This document shows positions 11,601 to 22,445 of a DNA stretch of 64,000 nucleotides, piece after piece. The notes under the pieces were generated by a model. It did no database searches and was not told the DNA's origin. It saw only the letters and a list, made by a program, of their open reading frames with translations. The DNA is from Dactylorhiza incarnata (lineage: Eukaryota; Streptophyta; Magnoliopsida; Asparagales; Orchidaceae). Positions within the stretch are counted from its first letter, which is position 1. The number at the start of each line of letters is the position of its first letter. Location: assembly GCA_033032865.1 (NCBI GenBank), contig JAWHQI010000524.1:496001-560000 (forward strand), written 5' to 3'. A program made the position numbers and the translations under genes.

Positions 11601-14600
11601 TAAGTTTCCCGTCAATATTGAGTAAAGTCTTCTCGTCGATTGAGTTAAGTGTTCCCGTCGATATATAACAGCACTATGTACATATATGAGCCCTAATTTA
11701 ATATAATCGTAAATTATTATAATTTATATATATACATAAATGAATCCTTATATCTGTTGATTTTAGGTATTATTATATATAATAAGAATTATTTTAAGTA
11801 TTATTATTATATATATATATAAAGAGAATTTAAGGCTAAGATGAATCAGATAGTGGATAGAGATATTTGCAAATAAATTAATGATTTAAGGTGAGTGGGT
11901 TTTTAATTATTTCACTTATAATACTATATTAAATAAATTTTGTACTTTCTTCTTCTTCCCCAAGCCGTCCAGGCATTTCTTTTCTTTCATTATTTTCGAG
12001 GAGAGCTCGCAGGTTCGGGAGGGAGAGTTCGAAAAAGGGTTTTTCTTCTTTTCGTTGGCCGCCGAGGGAGCTCCAGAGCTCGGATTCGTCGCCTGAGCGT
12101 AGTTTTGGAAAGCTCTCGCCGAGATCTTTGTGCATGCGGTAAGTTTTTTGTGTTTCGTCGAGTTTTGACATCGAGCTAAATCCTAATTGTTGAAGTTCTT
12201 CTTCTTTTTTGTGTCTAGCTTATTCCCTTGTCGAGGAGTGCTAATCGGCGAGTCGGCTCGCAAGTTCGAGGCAAGTTGCAGTATTTCTTTTCGTGTTTCT
12301 TTTTCCATTTTTGCTAGTAGCTTGGTTTTTTTTCCATGTTTGTTGTGGGGAAATCTTCTGATTTTGGTATGAGCAATTAGATGTTTTCCTCTTTGTTCTA
12401 TGGGGTGAGTTCCTTGTTCTATTAGTTCTTACTCAGTGAGGAGTATTGATTTCTCCTCACTGTTTAGTGTAATTTTTGGTTAGATGTAAGAGGTTTTTCT
12501 TAGTGGGTGGGCTGCAAATAGCAGTTTTTCTTTCTTTGTTGCTTTGAGTGATTTCCTAGTTATGGTGATTTTATTTCCCCTGTCATAATGATCTTTTCTT
12601 TGGTTTCTTAATCCCTGTTGTCATCTCTTCTTCGTCTTCTTTCTCTTTTAAAGTTGTTTAAGTGCCCTTTTTTCTGAATCTGGATGGTTCAATTTCAGGC
12701 TTAGGCATGCTAGAAGTAGTCTGCTAAGTTCCTGTCAATTTTCTTTACTTAGCATTATTCTTGGACTTTTTTGTTTGATGTCCAGTCCTGTCGATCGGCA
12801 CCCCTTCCCGTCGATCGACGGGAGAGGGCAGGGAGGTCTGGTTTGTCGAGTTTTCTAAGTAAAAAATCGACGGGACACCCATCGATCGGGCTCCCATCCC
12901 ATCGATCGGGCTCCCATCCCATCGATCGGGCTCCCGTCCAGTCGATCAGGCTCCCATCCCATCGTTCCGGACCTCTTCCAGCCAATGCTTTCGTCTTAAG
13001 TCTTCCCGTCGATTGAGTTAAGCTTCCCGTCGATTTTGAGTTAAGCTTCCCGTCGATATTGAGTTAAGTCTTCCCGTCGATTGAGTTAACTCTTCACGTA
13101 GATTGGGTTAAGTCTTCCTGTCGATTTTGAGTTAATCTTCCCATCGATTCTGAGTTAAGTTTCCCGTCAATATTGAGTAAAGTTTTCCCGTCGATTGAGT
13201 TAAGTGTTCCCGTCGATATATAACAGCACTATGTATATATATGAGCCCTAATTTAATATAATCGTAAATTATTCTAATTTATATATATACATAAATGAAT
13301 CCTTATATCTGTTGATTTTAGGTATTATTATATATAATAAGAATTATTTTAAGTATTATTATTATATATATATAATGAGAATTTAAGGCTAAGATGAATC
13401 AGATAGTGGATAGAGATATTTGCAAATAAATTAATAATTTAAGGTGAGTGGGTTTTTAATTATTTCGCTTATAATACTATATTAAATAAATTTTGTACTT
13501 TCTTCTTCTTCCCCAAGCCGTCCAGGCATTTCTTTTCTTTCATTATTTTCGAGGAGAGCTCGCAGGTTCGGGAGGGAGAGTTCGAAAAAGGGTTTTTCTT
13601 CTTTTCGTTGGCCGCCGAGGGAGCTCCAGAGCTCGGATTCGTCGCCTGAGCGTAGTTTTGGAAAGCTCTCGCCGAGATCTTTGTGCGTGCGGTAAGTTTT
13701 TTGTGTTTCGTCGAGTTTTGTCATCGAGCTAAATCCTAATTGTTGAAGTTCTTCTTCTTTTTTGTGTCTAGCTTATTCCCTTGTCGAGGAGTGCTAATCG
13801 GCGAGTCGGCTCGCAAGTTCGAGGCAAGTTGCAGTATTTCTTTTCGTGTTTCTTTTTCCATTTTTGCTAGTAGCTTGGTTTTTTTCCATGTTTGTTGTGG
13901 GGAAATCTTCTGATTTTGGTATGAGCAATTAGATGTTTTCCTCTTTTTCTATGGGGTGAGTTCCTTGTTCTATTAGTTCTTACTCAGTGAGGAGTATTGA
14001 TTCCTCCTCACTGTTTAGTGTAATTTTTTGTTAGATGTAAGAGGTTTTTCTTAGTGGGTGGTCTGCAAATAGCAGTTTTTCTTTCTTTGTTGCTTTGAGT
14101 GATTTCCTAGTTATGGTGATTTTATTTCCCCTATCATAATGATCTTTTCTTTGGTTTCTTAATCCCTGTTGTCATCTCTTCTTCGTCTTCTTTCTCTTTT
14201 AAAGTTGTTTAAGTGCTTTTTTTTCTGAATCTGGATGGTTTAATTCCAGGCTTAGGCATGCTAGAAGTAGTCTGCTAAGTTCCTGTCAATTTTCTTTACT
14301 TAGCATTATTCTTGGACTTTTTTGTTTGATGTCCAGTCCCGTCGATCGGCACCCCTTCCCGTCGATCGACGGGAGAGGGCAGGGAGGTCTGGTTTGTCGA
14401 GTTTTCTAAGTAAAAAATCGACGGGACACCCATCGATCGGGCTCCCATCCCATCGATCGGGCTCCCGTCCCGTCGATCAGGCTCCCATCCCATCGATCCG
14501 GACCTCTTCCAGCCAATGCTTTCATCTTAAGTCTTCCCGTCGATTGAGTTAAGTTTCCCGTCGATTTTGAGTTAAGCTTCTCGTCGATATTGAGTTAAGT

Positions 14601-16276
14601 CTTCCCGTCGATTGAGTTAACTCTTCACGTAGATTGGGTTAAGTCTTCCTGTCGATTTTGAGTTAATCTTCCCATCGATTCTGAGTTAAGCTTCCCGTCA
14701 ATATTGAGTAAAGTCTTCCCGTCGATTGAGTTAAGTGTTCCCGTCGATATATAACAGCACTATGTATATATATGAGCCCTAATTTAATATAATCGTAAAT
14801 TATTATAATTTATATATATACATAAATGAATCCTTATATCTGTTGATTTTAGGTATTATTATATATAATAAGAATTATTTTAAGTATTATTATATATATA
14901 ATGAGAATTTAAGGCTAAGATGAATCAGATAGTGGATAGAGATATTTGCAAATAAATTAATAATTTAAGGTGAGTGGGTTTTTAATTATTTCACTTATAA
15001 TACTATATTAAATAAATTTTGTACTTTCTTCTTCTTCCCCAAGCCGTCCAGGCATTTCTTTTCTTTCATTATTTTCGAGGAGAGCTCTCAGGTTCGGGAG
15101 GGAGAGTTCGAAAAAGGGTTTTTCTTCTTTTCGTTGGCCGCCGAGGGAGCTCCAGAGCTCGGATTCGTCGCCTGAGCGTAGTTTTGGAAAGCTCTCACCG
15201 AGATCTTTGTGCGTGCGGTAAGTTTTTTGTGTTTCGTCGAGTTTTGTCATCGAGCTAAATCCTAATTGTTGAAGTTCTTCTTCTTTTTTGTGTCTAGCTT
15301 ATTCCCTTGTCGAGGAGTGCTAATCGGCGAGTCGGCTCGCAAGTTCGAGGCAAGTTGCAGTATTTCTTTTCGTGTTTCTTTTTCCATTTTTGCTAGTAGC
15401 TTGGTTTTTTTTCCATGTTTGTTGTGGGGAAATCTTCTGATTTTGGTATGAGCAATTAGATGTTTTCCTCTTTGTTCTATGGTGTGAGTTCCTTGTTCTA
15501 TTAGTTCTTACTCAGTGAGGAGTATTGATTCCTCCTCACTGTTTAGTGTAATTTTTGGTTAGATGTAAGAGGTTTTTCTTAGTGGGTGGGCTGCAAATAG
15601 CAGTTTTTCTTTCTTTGTTGCTTTGAGTGATTTCCTAGTTATGGTGATTTTATTTCCCATGTCATAATGATCTTTTCTTTGGTTTCTTAATCTCTGTTGT
15701 CATCTCTTCTTCGTCTTCTTTCTCTTTTAAAGTTGTTTAAGTGCCCTTTTTTCTGAATCTGGATGGTTCAATTTCAGGCTTAGGCATGCTAGAAGTAATC
15801 TGCTAAGTTCCTGTCAATTTTCTTTACTTAGCATTATTCTTGGACTTTTTTGTTTGATGTCCAGTCCCGTCGATCGGCACCCCTTCCCGTCGATCGACGG
15901 GAGAGGGCAGGGAGGTCTGGTTTGTCGAGTTTTCTAAGTAAAAAATCGACGGGACACCCATCGATCGGGCTCCCATCCCATCGATCGGGCTCCCCTCCCG
16001 TCGATCAGGCACCCATCCCATCGATCGGGACCTCTTCCAGCCAATGCTTTCGTCTTAAGTCTTCCCGTCGATTGAGTTAAGCTTCCCGTCGATTTTGAGT
16101 TAAGCTTCCCGTCGATTTTGAGTTAAGTCTTCCGGTCGATTGAGTTAACTCTGTACGTAGATTGGGTTAAGTCTTCCTGTCGATTTTGAGTTAATCTTCC
16201 CATCGATTTTGAGTTAAGCTTCCCGTCAATATTGAGTAAAGTCTTCCCGTCGATTGAGTTAAGTGTTCCCGTCGAT
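8611..16276 (+). repeat. Five tandem copies of a 1.53-kb LTR segment
   Basis: Units begin at 'atataacagcactatg' at 8611, 10135, 11663, 13218 and 14749, giving lengths of about 1524, 1528, 1555, 1531 and 1528 bp. Each unit has the same parts in order: an AT-rich promoter-like block; a GC-richer block ending in a splice-donor consensus (GCG|GTAAGT); a pyrimidine-rich block with TCTAG acceptor; about 500 bp of unique sequence; a patch of CCCGTCGATCG palindromes; and about 220 bp of the CCCGTCGATTGAGTTAAG minisatellite. Units are extremely similar, differing by scattered substitutions and small indels. A single-copy version of the first half of the unit lies at 43178-44030. The 80-residue frames repeated on both strands have no recognised family and I treat them as fortuitous. 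Confidence 0.93.
9743..9760. repeat. Perfect 18-bp palindrome TCCCGTCGATCGACGGGA
   Basis: This perfect palindrome recurs once per unit of the 1.53-kb array, at about 9743, 11271, 12806, 14358 and 15886. It is flanked by further CATCGATCGGG and CCGTCGATCGG half-sites, making a 150-bp zone dense in TCGA palindromes. No function is known to me. Confidence 0.85.
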
Positions 16277-16650
16277 TGAGTTAAGTGTTCCCGTCGATTG
16301 AGTTAAGTCTTCCCGTCGATTTTGAGTGAAGCTTCCCGTCGATTGAGTTAAGTCTTCCCGTCGATTGAGTTAAGCTTCCCGTCGATTTCGAGTTAAGCTT
16401 CCCGTCGTTATTGAGTTAAGTCTTCCCGTCGATTGAGTTAAGTCTTCTCATCGATTGAGTTAAGTCATCCAGTCGATTTTGAGTTAAGCTTCTCGTCGAT
16501 TGAGTTAAGTCGTCCCGTCGATTATGAATGATGTCCTTCCCGTCGACTTCTATAAGAAGTCTTTCCCGTCGGTTTTTGCTTAGTCTTTTCTGTCAATTTT
16601 AATAAATCTTTCCCCGTCGACTTTGTCGTGTATTTTGAATCGTTTCACCA
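16277..16650 (+). repeat. CCCGTCGATTGAGTTAAGTCTT minisatellite, longest block
   Basis: About 17 degenerate 20-23-bp units continue from the last array unit: CCCGTCGATT(TT)GAGTTAAG(TCT/C)TT. The same minisatellite closes every 1.53-kb unit (for example 9918-10130). Here it runs on without jumping back to the unit start, so this marks the original downstream side of the LTR. Confidence 0.88.
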
Positions 16651-17316
16651 ATATTTTTTTTGTCCTTTTGTAGAGTGGGCCCAAGTATCTTAATTTATGT
16701 TGTCGAGCGTTTTAAGCTCTTTTATTGAGTCTTTTAGTGAAGTCATGTCTTGTTATGTCCCTTGATGTTAAGTGTCCATTCATCGTGCTATTTCGTCATG
16801 TATTTTGGGTTATTTCATCAAATATTCCGGGATAGTTTTGGTGAGTATTCTTGAATATTTTGATCTATGTTGTCTAATGCTCCGAGCATTTTCTGATGAT
16901 CTGTAGAGTGTTTTATATATGTATATTCATATATGTTTATGCACCACCGCTTCTGTGGTTGTTGAGCTATATTTGCTCTGTTGGGGTCTGTTGGTTGTGC
17001 GAGCTAAGAGTCACCGTCACAGTGCCTCTGTTTGGGATGTTGATTTGTGTGGTCTGGACTCTGGAGTCACCGCCACGGCACCCCTGGTTTGGTCTTATTT
17101 TGGGCTAAGGTTGGCAGTGGATAAAGGACCACCACCTCAGTGCCCGTTTGTGGATCATACACCCCGGAGCTGTGTACTGATGGTTCATGTTGGACTACGT
17201 GCCTCCGCCTTAGTGCATTCTTTTCCCGGAGTTAAATGATGCCCTTTCTCCTGAGCTAAGCAGTCTCAGGTTCTTGTAAATTTCATTTATATATATATAT
17301 TATTCTAAAAAATATA
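16651..17316 (+). other. Continuation of the LTR region, no gene
   Basis: Unique sequence follows the minisatellite. From 17005 to about 17235 a degenerate 60-70-bp repeat is visible, with cores like 'gagtcaccgtcacagtgcctctg', 'gagtcaccgccacggcaccc', 'ggaccaccacctcagtgccc' and 'gtgcctccgccttagtgca'. I could not find an LTR end (..CA plus primer-binding site) before the hAT insertion at 17414, so the right end of this LTR is undefined. Short frames here have no recognised family. Confidence 0.5.
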
Positions 17317-17357
17317 TTGGATGACTTTTAAAAGCCATGAATTTAAAAGTTATCCAA
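17317..17357. repeat. Short inverted repeat (MITE remnant?)
   Basis: TTGGATGACTTTTAAA (17317-17332) and TTTAAAAGTTATCCAA (17342-17357) are inverted with one mismatch around a 9-bp loop. This could be the tip of a small MITE, but no partner end or target duplication was found. Confidence 0.5.
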
Positions 17358-17413
17358 CAAATCCTAGCCTTTCATTCCAATAATCAAGGATCCTTAATAA
17401 AACATCCCCCAGG

Positions 17414-20292
17414 TAAGGGTGCGAGTGGTTCGGTTTGGGTCGGTTTGGACCCAAACCGAAACCGAACCGACATGCTTCGGTTTTCGGAAGGTCCAAACCG
17501 GACCGAACCGAACCCGGTCAGTTCGGTTTGTCGTCGGTTCGGTTTTTTTCGGGTTTTTTTCGGTTCGGTGTCGGTTTTTGTATGGTATGTGGAGGGAAGG
17601 ACTAAGAGAATTTCAAACCTACAAAATTTAACGTGTCATTAATGAGACTATTATCACTTATTAGGGTCATTACTATTTACTAAGAGAATATATCACACAT
17701 GTAACTAAAGTTACTAAACCAACATATTGAGTCTCTGTCTTAATTTGAAAACTCAGGAAGAACTCATTCATACAAAGAACCATGAATTACCTGTACAGGA
17801 TAATGCATATCATAAGATATCCAAGACTAAAGAATATAACCCATAAACTTTATGAAAAGTGTTTTTTAAACCTTTGCTTGCTTGGATTGACCACCCTATT
17901 GCGATAAGGCAAAGCAGCAACCCTTCGAGCAACCTCTGTAGTCAGAGGGAACTGATTCAGAAATATATGATAGTAGTCATAAAAAGTTAAAAACACATTA
18001 AGAAATATATTGAGGGGGAGTAGATAGGTAGGCATTCAGAATGAGAACATTATACATTCATACCTGTCTGATGGATGATCTAGAGTTCATTCAAAAAAAT
18101 ATGTTGACTAAGATCTTCATTGACTAAGATCTTCCTTTCATGCATTTAAAAGAGAACCAACTATTTCACTCATTCTTGGAAACATTGATTTCCAACTCTG
18201 GCAAGAAGAAGAAAATATTGTTAATAAAATCGCAAAATTGCTTCGCAAACTAAATATTTGAGTTTATGAAAAATAGTTACCTTTGTCCAGAACTTCATAT
18301 TTTTCAACATCCACAAGTATTTCATCCATGTCATTAATGTGTGGCTTGCAACGCAACCAATCGCTAGTACAAATAAGTGCTTCGGTGATCTTTGGTAGTA
18401 GTGAACTTCTGAATTGATCAAGGATTCGTCCACCAGTGCTAAAAGCCGACTCGGATGCTACCGTTGATATTGGAATCGCTAGAATATCTCTAGCTATTTT
18501 TGATACAATAAGAAACTTTGAAGAGTTGATTTTCCACCAATTCAAGATATCAAAGTTTGGTTGTATCTTTAATGCATCCTCCTCTATGTATTGTAATATT
18601 TCAGACTTACGAATTGTTGAACTTGAATCTTCATCTTCATTATCATCTTGAAACATATTTTTTTGATAAGTTGCAAAAGTACATTCCACATCTTCTTGGT
18701 CGTCCTTACAAATACCTGACGTTGTTGCTTGGCAACTTAGAGCTTGACTTAAAGATGGATTGTCAACATTATTATAGTGATCAAACAATCGATAGATTGT
18801 ACTTTCAGCCATTCCAAGTATTTCCCTTGCTTTTATATTGTCCGTCACCGCAAATAGACATTTTGATAGCCGTTATAATTTATATCGAGGATCTAAAATA
18901 AAAGCAACATACAATAATATATTACTTTTTTCTGAACCACCCCAATATTTATCAAATTTTATCTTCATGCGATGTGCAATAGAACTAATATCAGAGTCAT
19001 AACTGCAACACATCGTTTTGATCATGTGCTCCATCATTGAAATATTTTGAAAGAATAAATGTGAGGTTGGATACTTGGACCCTGAAACCTCTAAAGTAAC
19101 TGTGTAAAACATTTTCAAAAGCTTTACAAATACTCTTGCATTTTTCCAATCATCTCCATTAGGTGGGTCATTCTCAAAATAGCTTTGATAAGAGAAATCA
19201 TCCACTAATCTATCAAATGCCCTTTCAAATTTTATTGTTGTTTCTAGCATTAGATAAGTTGAATTCCATCTTGTATCTACATCTAAGCATAAAAGAGTTT
19301 TGCTCTCTATCTCTGCATTTTTAACACAATTCTTAAATTTTTCAAGACGTTGTGATGATGACTTGACATATTTAACCGCTGATCGTATCTTCTCAATTGA
19401 TTCATTGTATTCAAGCAACCCATCTTTAACAATTAGATTCAGAATATGTGCAGTGCATCGAACTTGCAAAAATTCGTGACATAAAATAGTGTTTTTCCAA
19501 TCTTTTGTTTGTCTTGTCAAAGATCTTGCAACTACATCATTGACTGAGGCATTGTCCATCGTTATTGTGAATATTTTTTTAATATCCCACGCTGATAAAC
19601 ACTTCATTATTTCTGAACAAATTCCCTCACCACTGTGATCTACTATTCTTACAAAATTTAGAATCCTTTTATGTAATTTCCACTCTTTGTCTATCCAGTG
19701 ACTTATCGCTATCCTTAAACTTACTAAACCCTCTGCTTGCTCCCTTGCTGGTGTCGACATCCGCCGATCTGCTCGTCTTCCGTCTTTAACTCTTTTTTAT
19801 CATTTTGTGGCTTTTTTTATATATTTTATAAAGGCTTTGTTTCAGACTTTCAGTCCCTTGGAAGTTGAGCTGACAGCCTAGCACTAATGCACTATTGTGA
19901 AGCCTTGCCTTGAACCGAACGGTACATAATTTAAAGTATTATAAAATGACTAAAAAAATTATATATTAGTAACTATTAAAGTATTAAGCCATCTAAAGAG
20001 CTGGCAGCCTAGCAGTATTGTGAAGCCTTGAACCGAACGGTCAAAACCTGGCCACATTTAGTGATATATAATTATATAGTGTATACATAATTTAAAATTA
20101 TTATAATATATTAATATTAGTCGGTTCGGTTCGGTTTGGTCGGTTTTTACAACTTGAACACCGACCCGAACCGATATGACTTCGGTTTTCACAAGCTCCA
20201 AACCGAACCGACACCAAACCGAGCGGCTCGGTTTCACAATCGGTGCGGTTCGATCGGTTTTGTCGGTTTTCGGTTTTTGCTCCTCACCCTTG
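17414..20292 (-). mobile_element. Second hAT transposon, 8-bp target duplication
   Basis: The ends are TAAGGGTGCGAG (17414, plus strand) and CAAGGGTGAGGAG (20292, minus strand), the CAAGGGTG-type terminus common in plant hAT elements. The flanking 8-mers are CCCCCAGG (17406-17413) and CCCCCAGC (20293-20300), 7 of 8 identical. Both subterminal regions (17425-17580 and 20115-20280) are packed with CGGTTCGGTTTGG and its complement, giving many small palindromes. Inside lies a minus-strand hAT transposase lacking its N-terminus. At 2879 bp it is shorter than an autonomous relative. Confidence 0.85.
18264..19760 (-). pseudogene. hAT transposase, truncated, one premature stop
   Basis: A single minus-strand frame from 19760 to 18264 is interrupted by one TAA near 18871. 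Its first part (295 codons) contains the hAT RNase-H-like core: 'WKLHKRILNF', 'FTITMDNASVND' and 'RCTAHILNLIVKDGL', then 'DTRWNSTYLMLE'. After the stop the frame continues with the C-terminal dimerisation domain 'ARDILAIPISTVASESAFS' followed by 'GGRILDQFRSSLLP'. This is the layout of BED/RICESLEEPER-type transposases of about 650-700 residues. The first roughly 200 residues, including the BED finger, are missing. The ATG at 19760 lies within the original body of the protein, so it is not the ancestral start. Confidence 0.88.
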
Positions 20293-20617
20293 CCCCCAGC
20301 CCCAGGCCATTTCAATACTAACCCTAATCCACGCAGTCGTCTCCTCCCCGATACCCACACTCCCTCCTCGCGAAAAAACCCACAAAACGTCGTTGCTCCA
20401 GAGGTCGCCAGCGAGAACGCGGGATCTCCATCAAACCCTCGCCTTCTTCAGCCGTTCCGAGAATATCAGCCTTTCCATCCCTCCGATCGCTCCTCTAAAA
20501 AACCCCGCTAGGTTTCCTTTCCTATTCCACTCCCGCTGCCGTCCCGCTGCCCCAAACCTCCAACCGCGCTGCGATCTCTTCTCCCGATCTCATCCGTGAT
20601 CTTTGGCTATGGAAACT
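20293..20617 (+). other. GC- and pyrimidine-rich gene-like leader, first part
   Basis: After the hAT end the base composition changes abruptly to CT-rich, CpG-containing sequence that resembles a plant 5' untranslated region ('accctaatccacg', 'ctcctccccgatac', 'aaaccctcgccttc'). It is interrupted at 20617 by an LTR element and resumes at 22646 (target duplication AAACT). No convincing long reading frame is present. It may be the leader of a host gene or a captured fragment. Confidence 0.4.
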
Positions 20618-20889
20618 TGATATGTCCTGATTTGATATGTAAGGGTATTTATGTAATTTCCCCGGCTATAACTCTTATAAATAGTGGGGCTTAGTTTTAG
20701 TTAGGGCTATGTTATGTATTGTGTGCTTGTGTTCTCCTTAGCGGCTGCACGGGAGAGTCTCCCCTCGCCGGAAGATCGAACTGTTCAGGGCCGGTGCCCT
20801 TAGGTGAGATCAGTTATCTTGTAACTCTTTTGGTATCAATATTACGATCCATTCTCTGTTTTCTTCCTAGAATCGTTTGGATCGTATCA
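20618..20889 (+). repeat. 5' LTR of the 2-kb element
   Basis: This 272-bp LTR has a probable TATA box 'tataaatagtgggg' near 20675 and TG..CA ends. It is almost identical to the copy at 22369. Confidence 0.92.
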
Positions 20890-20891
20890 AC

Positions 20892-20903
20892 TGGTATCAG
20901 AGC
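20892..20903 (+). promoter_or_regulatory. Primer-binding site, initiator Met tRNA
   Basis: TGGTATCAGAGC lies two bases after the LTR end and is a perfect 12-base complement to the 3' end of plant initiator methionine tRNA. Confidence 0.93.
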
Positions 20904-21644
20904 TAGGTTCATCCTCTCGCCTGTGCGAGTTGATTCCTCGGCCTCCACCCTCGACCACATCTGCAGCGTCCGCTCCTCCCCTATCCTCCAGTTGCACACT
21001 AAACCGGCCGCACATCCCTTCAACCACCGCAAAATCCCATTGCCGAACCACCCCTGCCTACTCTACATCTTCGTGCACAGCTGTCTCCCGTGCACCACCC
21101 ACCACATGCTCCTCCCCAACAGCCGACTCCTCGCCGCGCAACTCCATCACAGCTGACCGATCGTCCACGGGTGTCTTCCAAGGCGCTCTCGTCGAGCCCG
21201 GCTTCCCGCGCCTTCAAGGACCGGCAAACTCTCTAGCGCACGTGATGCAGTCCATCGTCTCCTTCCCGCACGGTGAGCAGACCCACCTCCGACAGCACTA
21301 CCTCCATTGCTTTTCCCTGAAACCGCCATCCTCAAGCTCCTCACATTTCACTTTCTTTTATTGTTCTTTTTAAGTCCCCTGACAACTTTTGCTCTTCTTT
21401 ATTCTGCCAATCTCATTATCTCACGCCAACATTAATTGAGCCTGCTGTCTCGAGCTCCCCCCTTCCTTTTATTATATTTTAACTCTCTCTCCACTCTTTT
21501 TAGTTCAGCCACCCCACTCATTTTCTATTCTTTTTTAATTGACTGCACCTATCCTTTTTCAAATCATTCTCACTCAAAACTTTCTCCACCCCAACCTTTC
21601 TCTTATTTTTGTTGGTAATTAATTAGTTAATTACTATTTCCATC

Positions 21645-22445
21645 ATGCCAATTAGCATTGCCGTGATCAATGCGATGCTCACGCGCATCGACAAGCTCCA
21701 GACTTCCAACGCCACAGTGCCCGTAATCGTGGCAACCATGAATGCCAGTCTCGCACGCATGGATGCCATTCTCGCCAAAATGGCTGATTCGTGTTCGATG
21801 GCCCCTTCAATAACCGCCGAACCGTCTCCACCGCATGCGGATAACCTTCCGCCACCTCCGTCGACTGTTCCGCAACCTTCATTGTCTGAGCTTGCTCGAC
21901 CGTCCATCTCGCCGCTTCACCGAACGGTTTGTTCGTCGCCATCGGTCGTTCTTCCGTCGCCACCGGTCATATCCTTGCCGGCCCCTGCTCCGCCATCATC
22001 ACTGGTCACCATGCTGCCACCATCATCACCAGTCACCCTGCCGCCGCCATCATCATCGGTCACCCTGCCGATCATAGTTCCTCCGGGCATGATCTTACCG
22101 GTCGCCTTGCCGCGACGCCTCACTACTGCCTCGCTGGACCCGTTCTTGCAACGGGATATTGCTCCTCTGGCCACCCTACTGATGCTTCTACCTCCTGCCT
22201 CGCCAATACTGTCGGTTTTCTGGACGGTGCCACCACTGCTAGCCGAAGTCCCAGATGCCGCAACACGTTATCAGCAGTTGTTCTGGCGCGAAGTTAAGAT
22301 GCCAGACGAATCAACCACCCTCGCGACGTTCGAGCTTGAGGGCAAGCTCGATTTGGAGGAGGGAGTAATGATATGTCCTGATTTGATATGTAAGGGTATT
22401 TATGTAATTTCCCCGGCTATAACTCTTATAAATAGTGGGGCTTAG
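21645..22445 (+). CDS. Pro/Ser-rich ORF of the 2-kb LTR element, relic of a Gypsy polyprotein
   Basis: This 266-codon open frame begins in the interior and runs through the polypurine tract into the 3' LTR. The first 60 residues form a repetitive, probably helical segment ('ARMDAILAKMADS' and similar) like the N-terminus of some Gypsy gag proteins. A long low-complexity Pro/Ser/Val-rich middle follows. The last part before the LTR, 'TTLATFELEGKLDLEEG', resembles the C-terminal tail of chromovirus polyproteins just after the chromodomain ('..W....F.LEDKL.LEEG'). I infer that the element arose from a Gypsy element by loss of nearly all of gag-pol, keeping both edges. Whether the ORF is translated is unknown. 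A smaller real product starting at 21654 or 21723 is possible. Confidence 0.45.
   Translation: MPISIAVINAMLTRIDKLQTSNATVPVIVATMNASLARMDAILAKMADSCSMAPSITAEPSPPHADNLPPPPSTVPQPSLSELARPSISPLHRTVCSSPSVVLPSPPVISLPAPAPPSSLVTMLPPSSPVTLPPPSSSVTLPIIVPPGMILPVALPRRLTTASLDPFLQRDIAPLATLLMLLPPASPILSVFWTVPPLLAEVPDAATRYQQLFWREVKMPDESTTLATFELEGKLDLEEGVMICPDLICKGIYVISPAITLINSGA

Noticed and set aside
8868..15258. Repeated open frames of 79-80 codons on both strands, once per 1.53-kb unit
   Set aside because: Both strands are open over the same 240 bp, the frames have no recognised family, and they overlap GT..AG intron-like signals. They are duplicated only because the unit is.
19743..19760. 'MSTPAR' at the start of the second hAT frame is identical to the first residues of plant UBC2, and a UBC2 exon lies at 31500
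   Set aside because: Related hAT proteins have an aspartate-Met-Trp-Thr-type sequence at this place, and a TGG to TCG change gives Met-Ser-Thr. The following residues (EQAEGLVSL) are hAT-like, so six residues of identity are best seen as chance.
20719..21373. Frames of 145-147 codons starting in the 5' LTR of the 2-kb element
   Set aside because: They begin inside the LTR, cross the primer-binding site and have no recognised domain. The start of one (22470) recurs in the 3' LTR.
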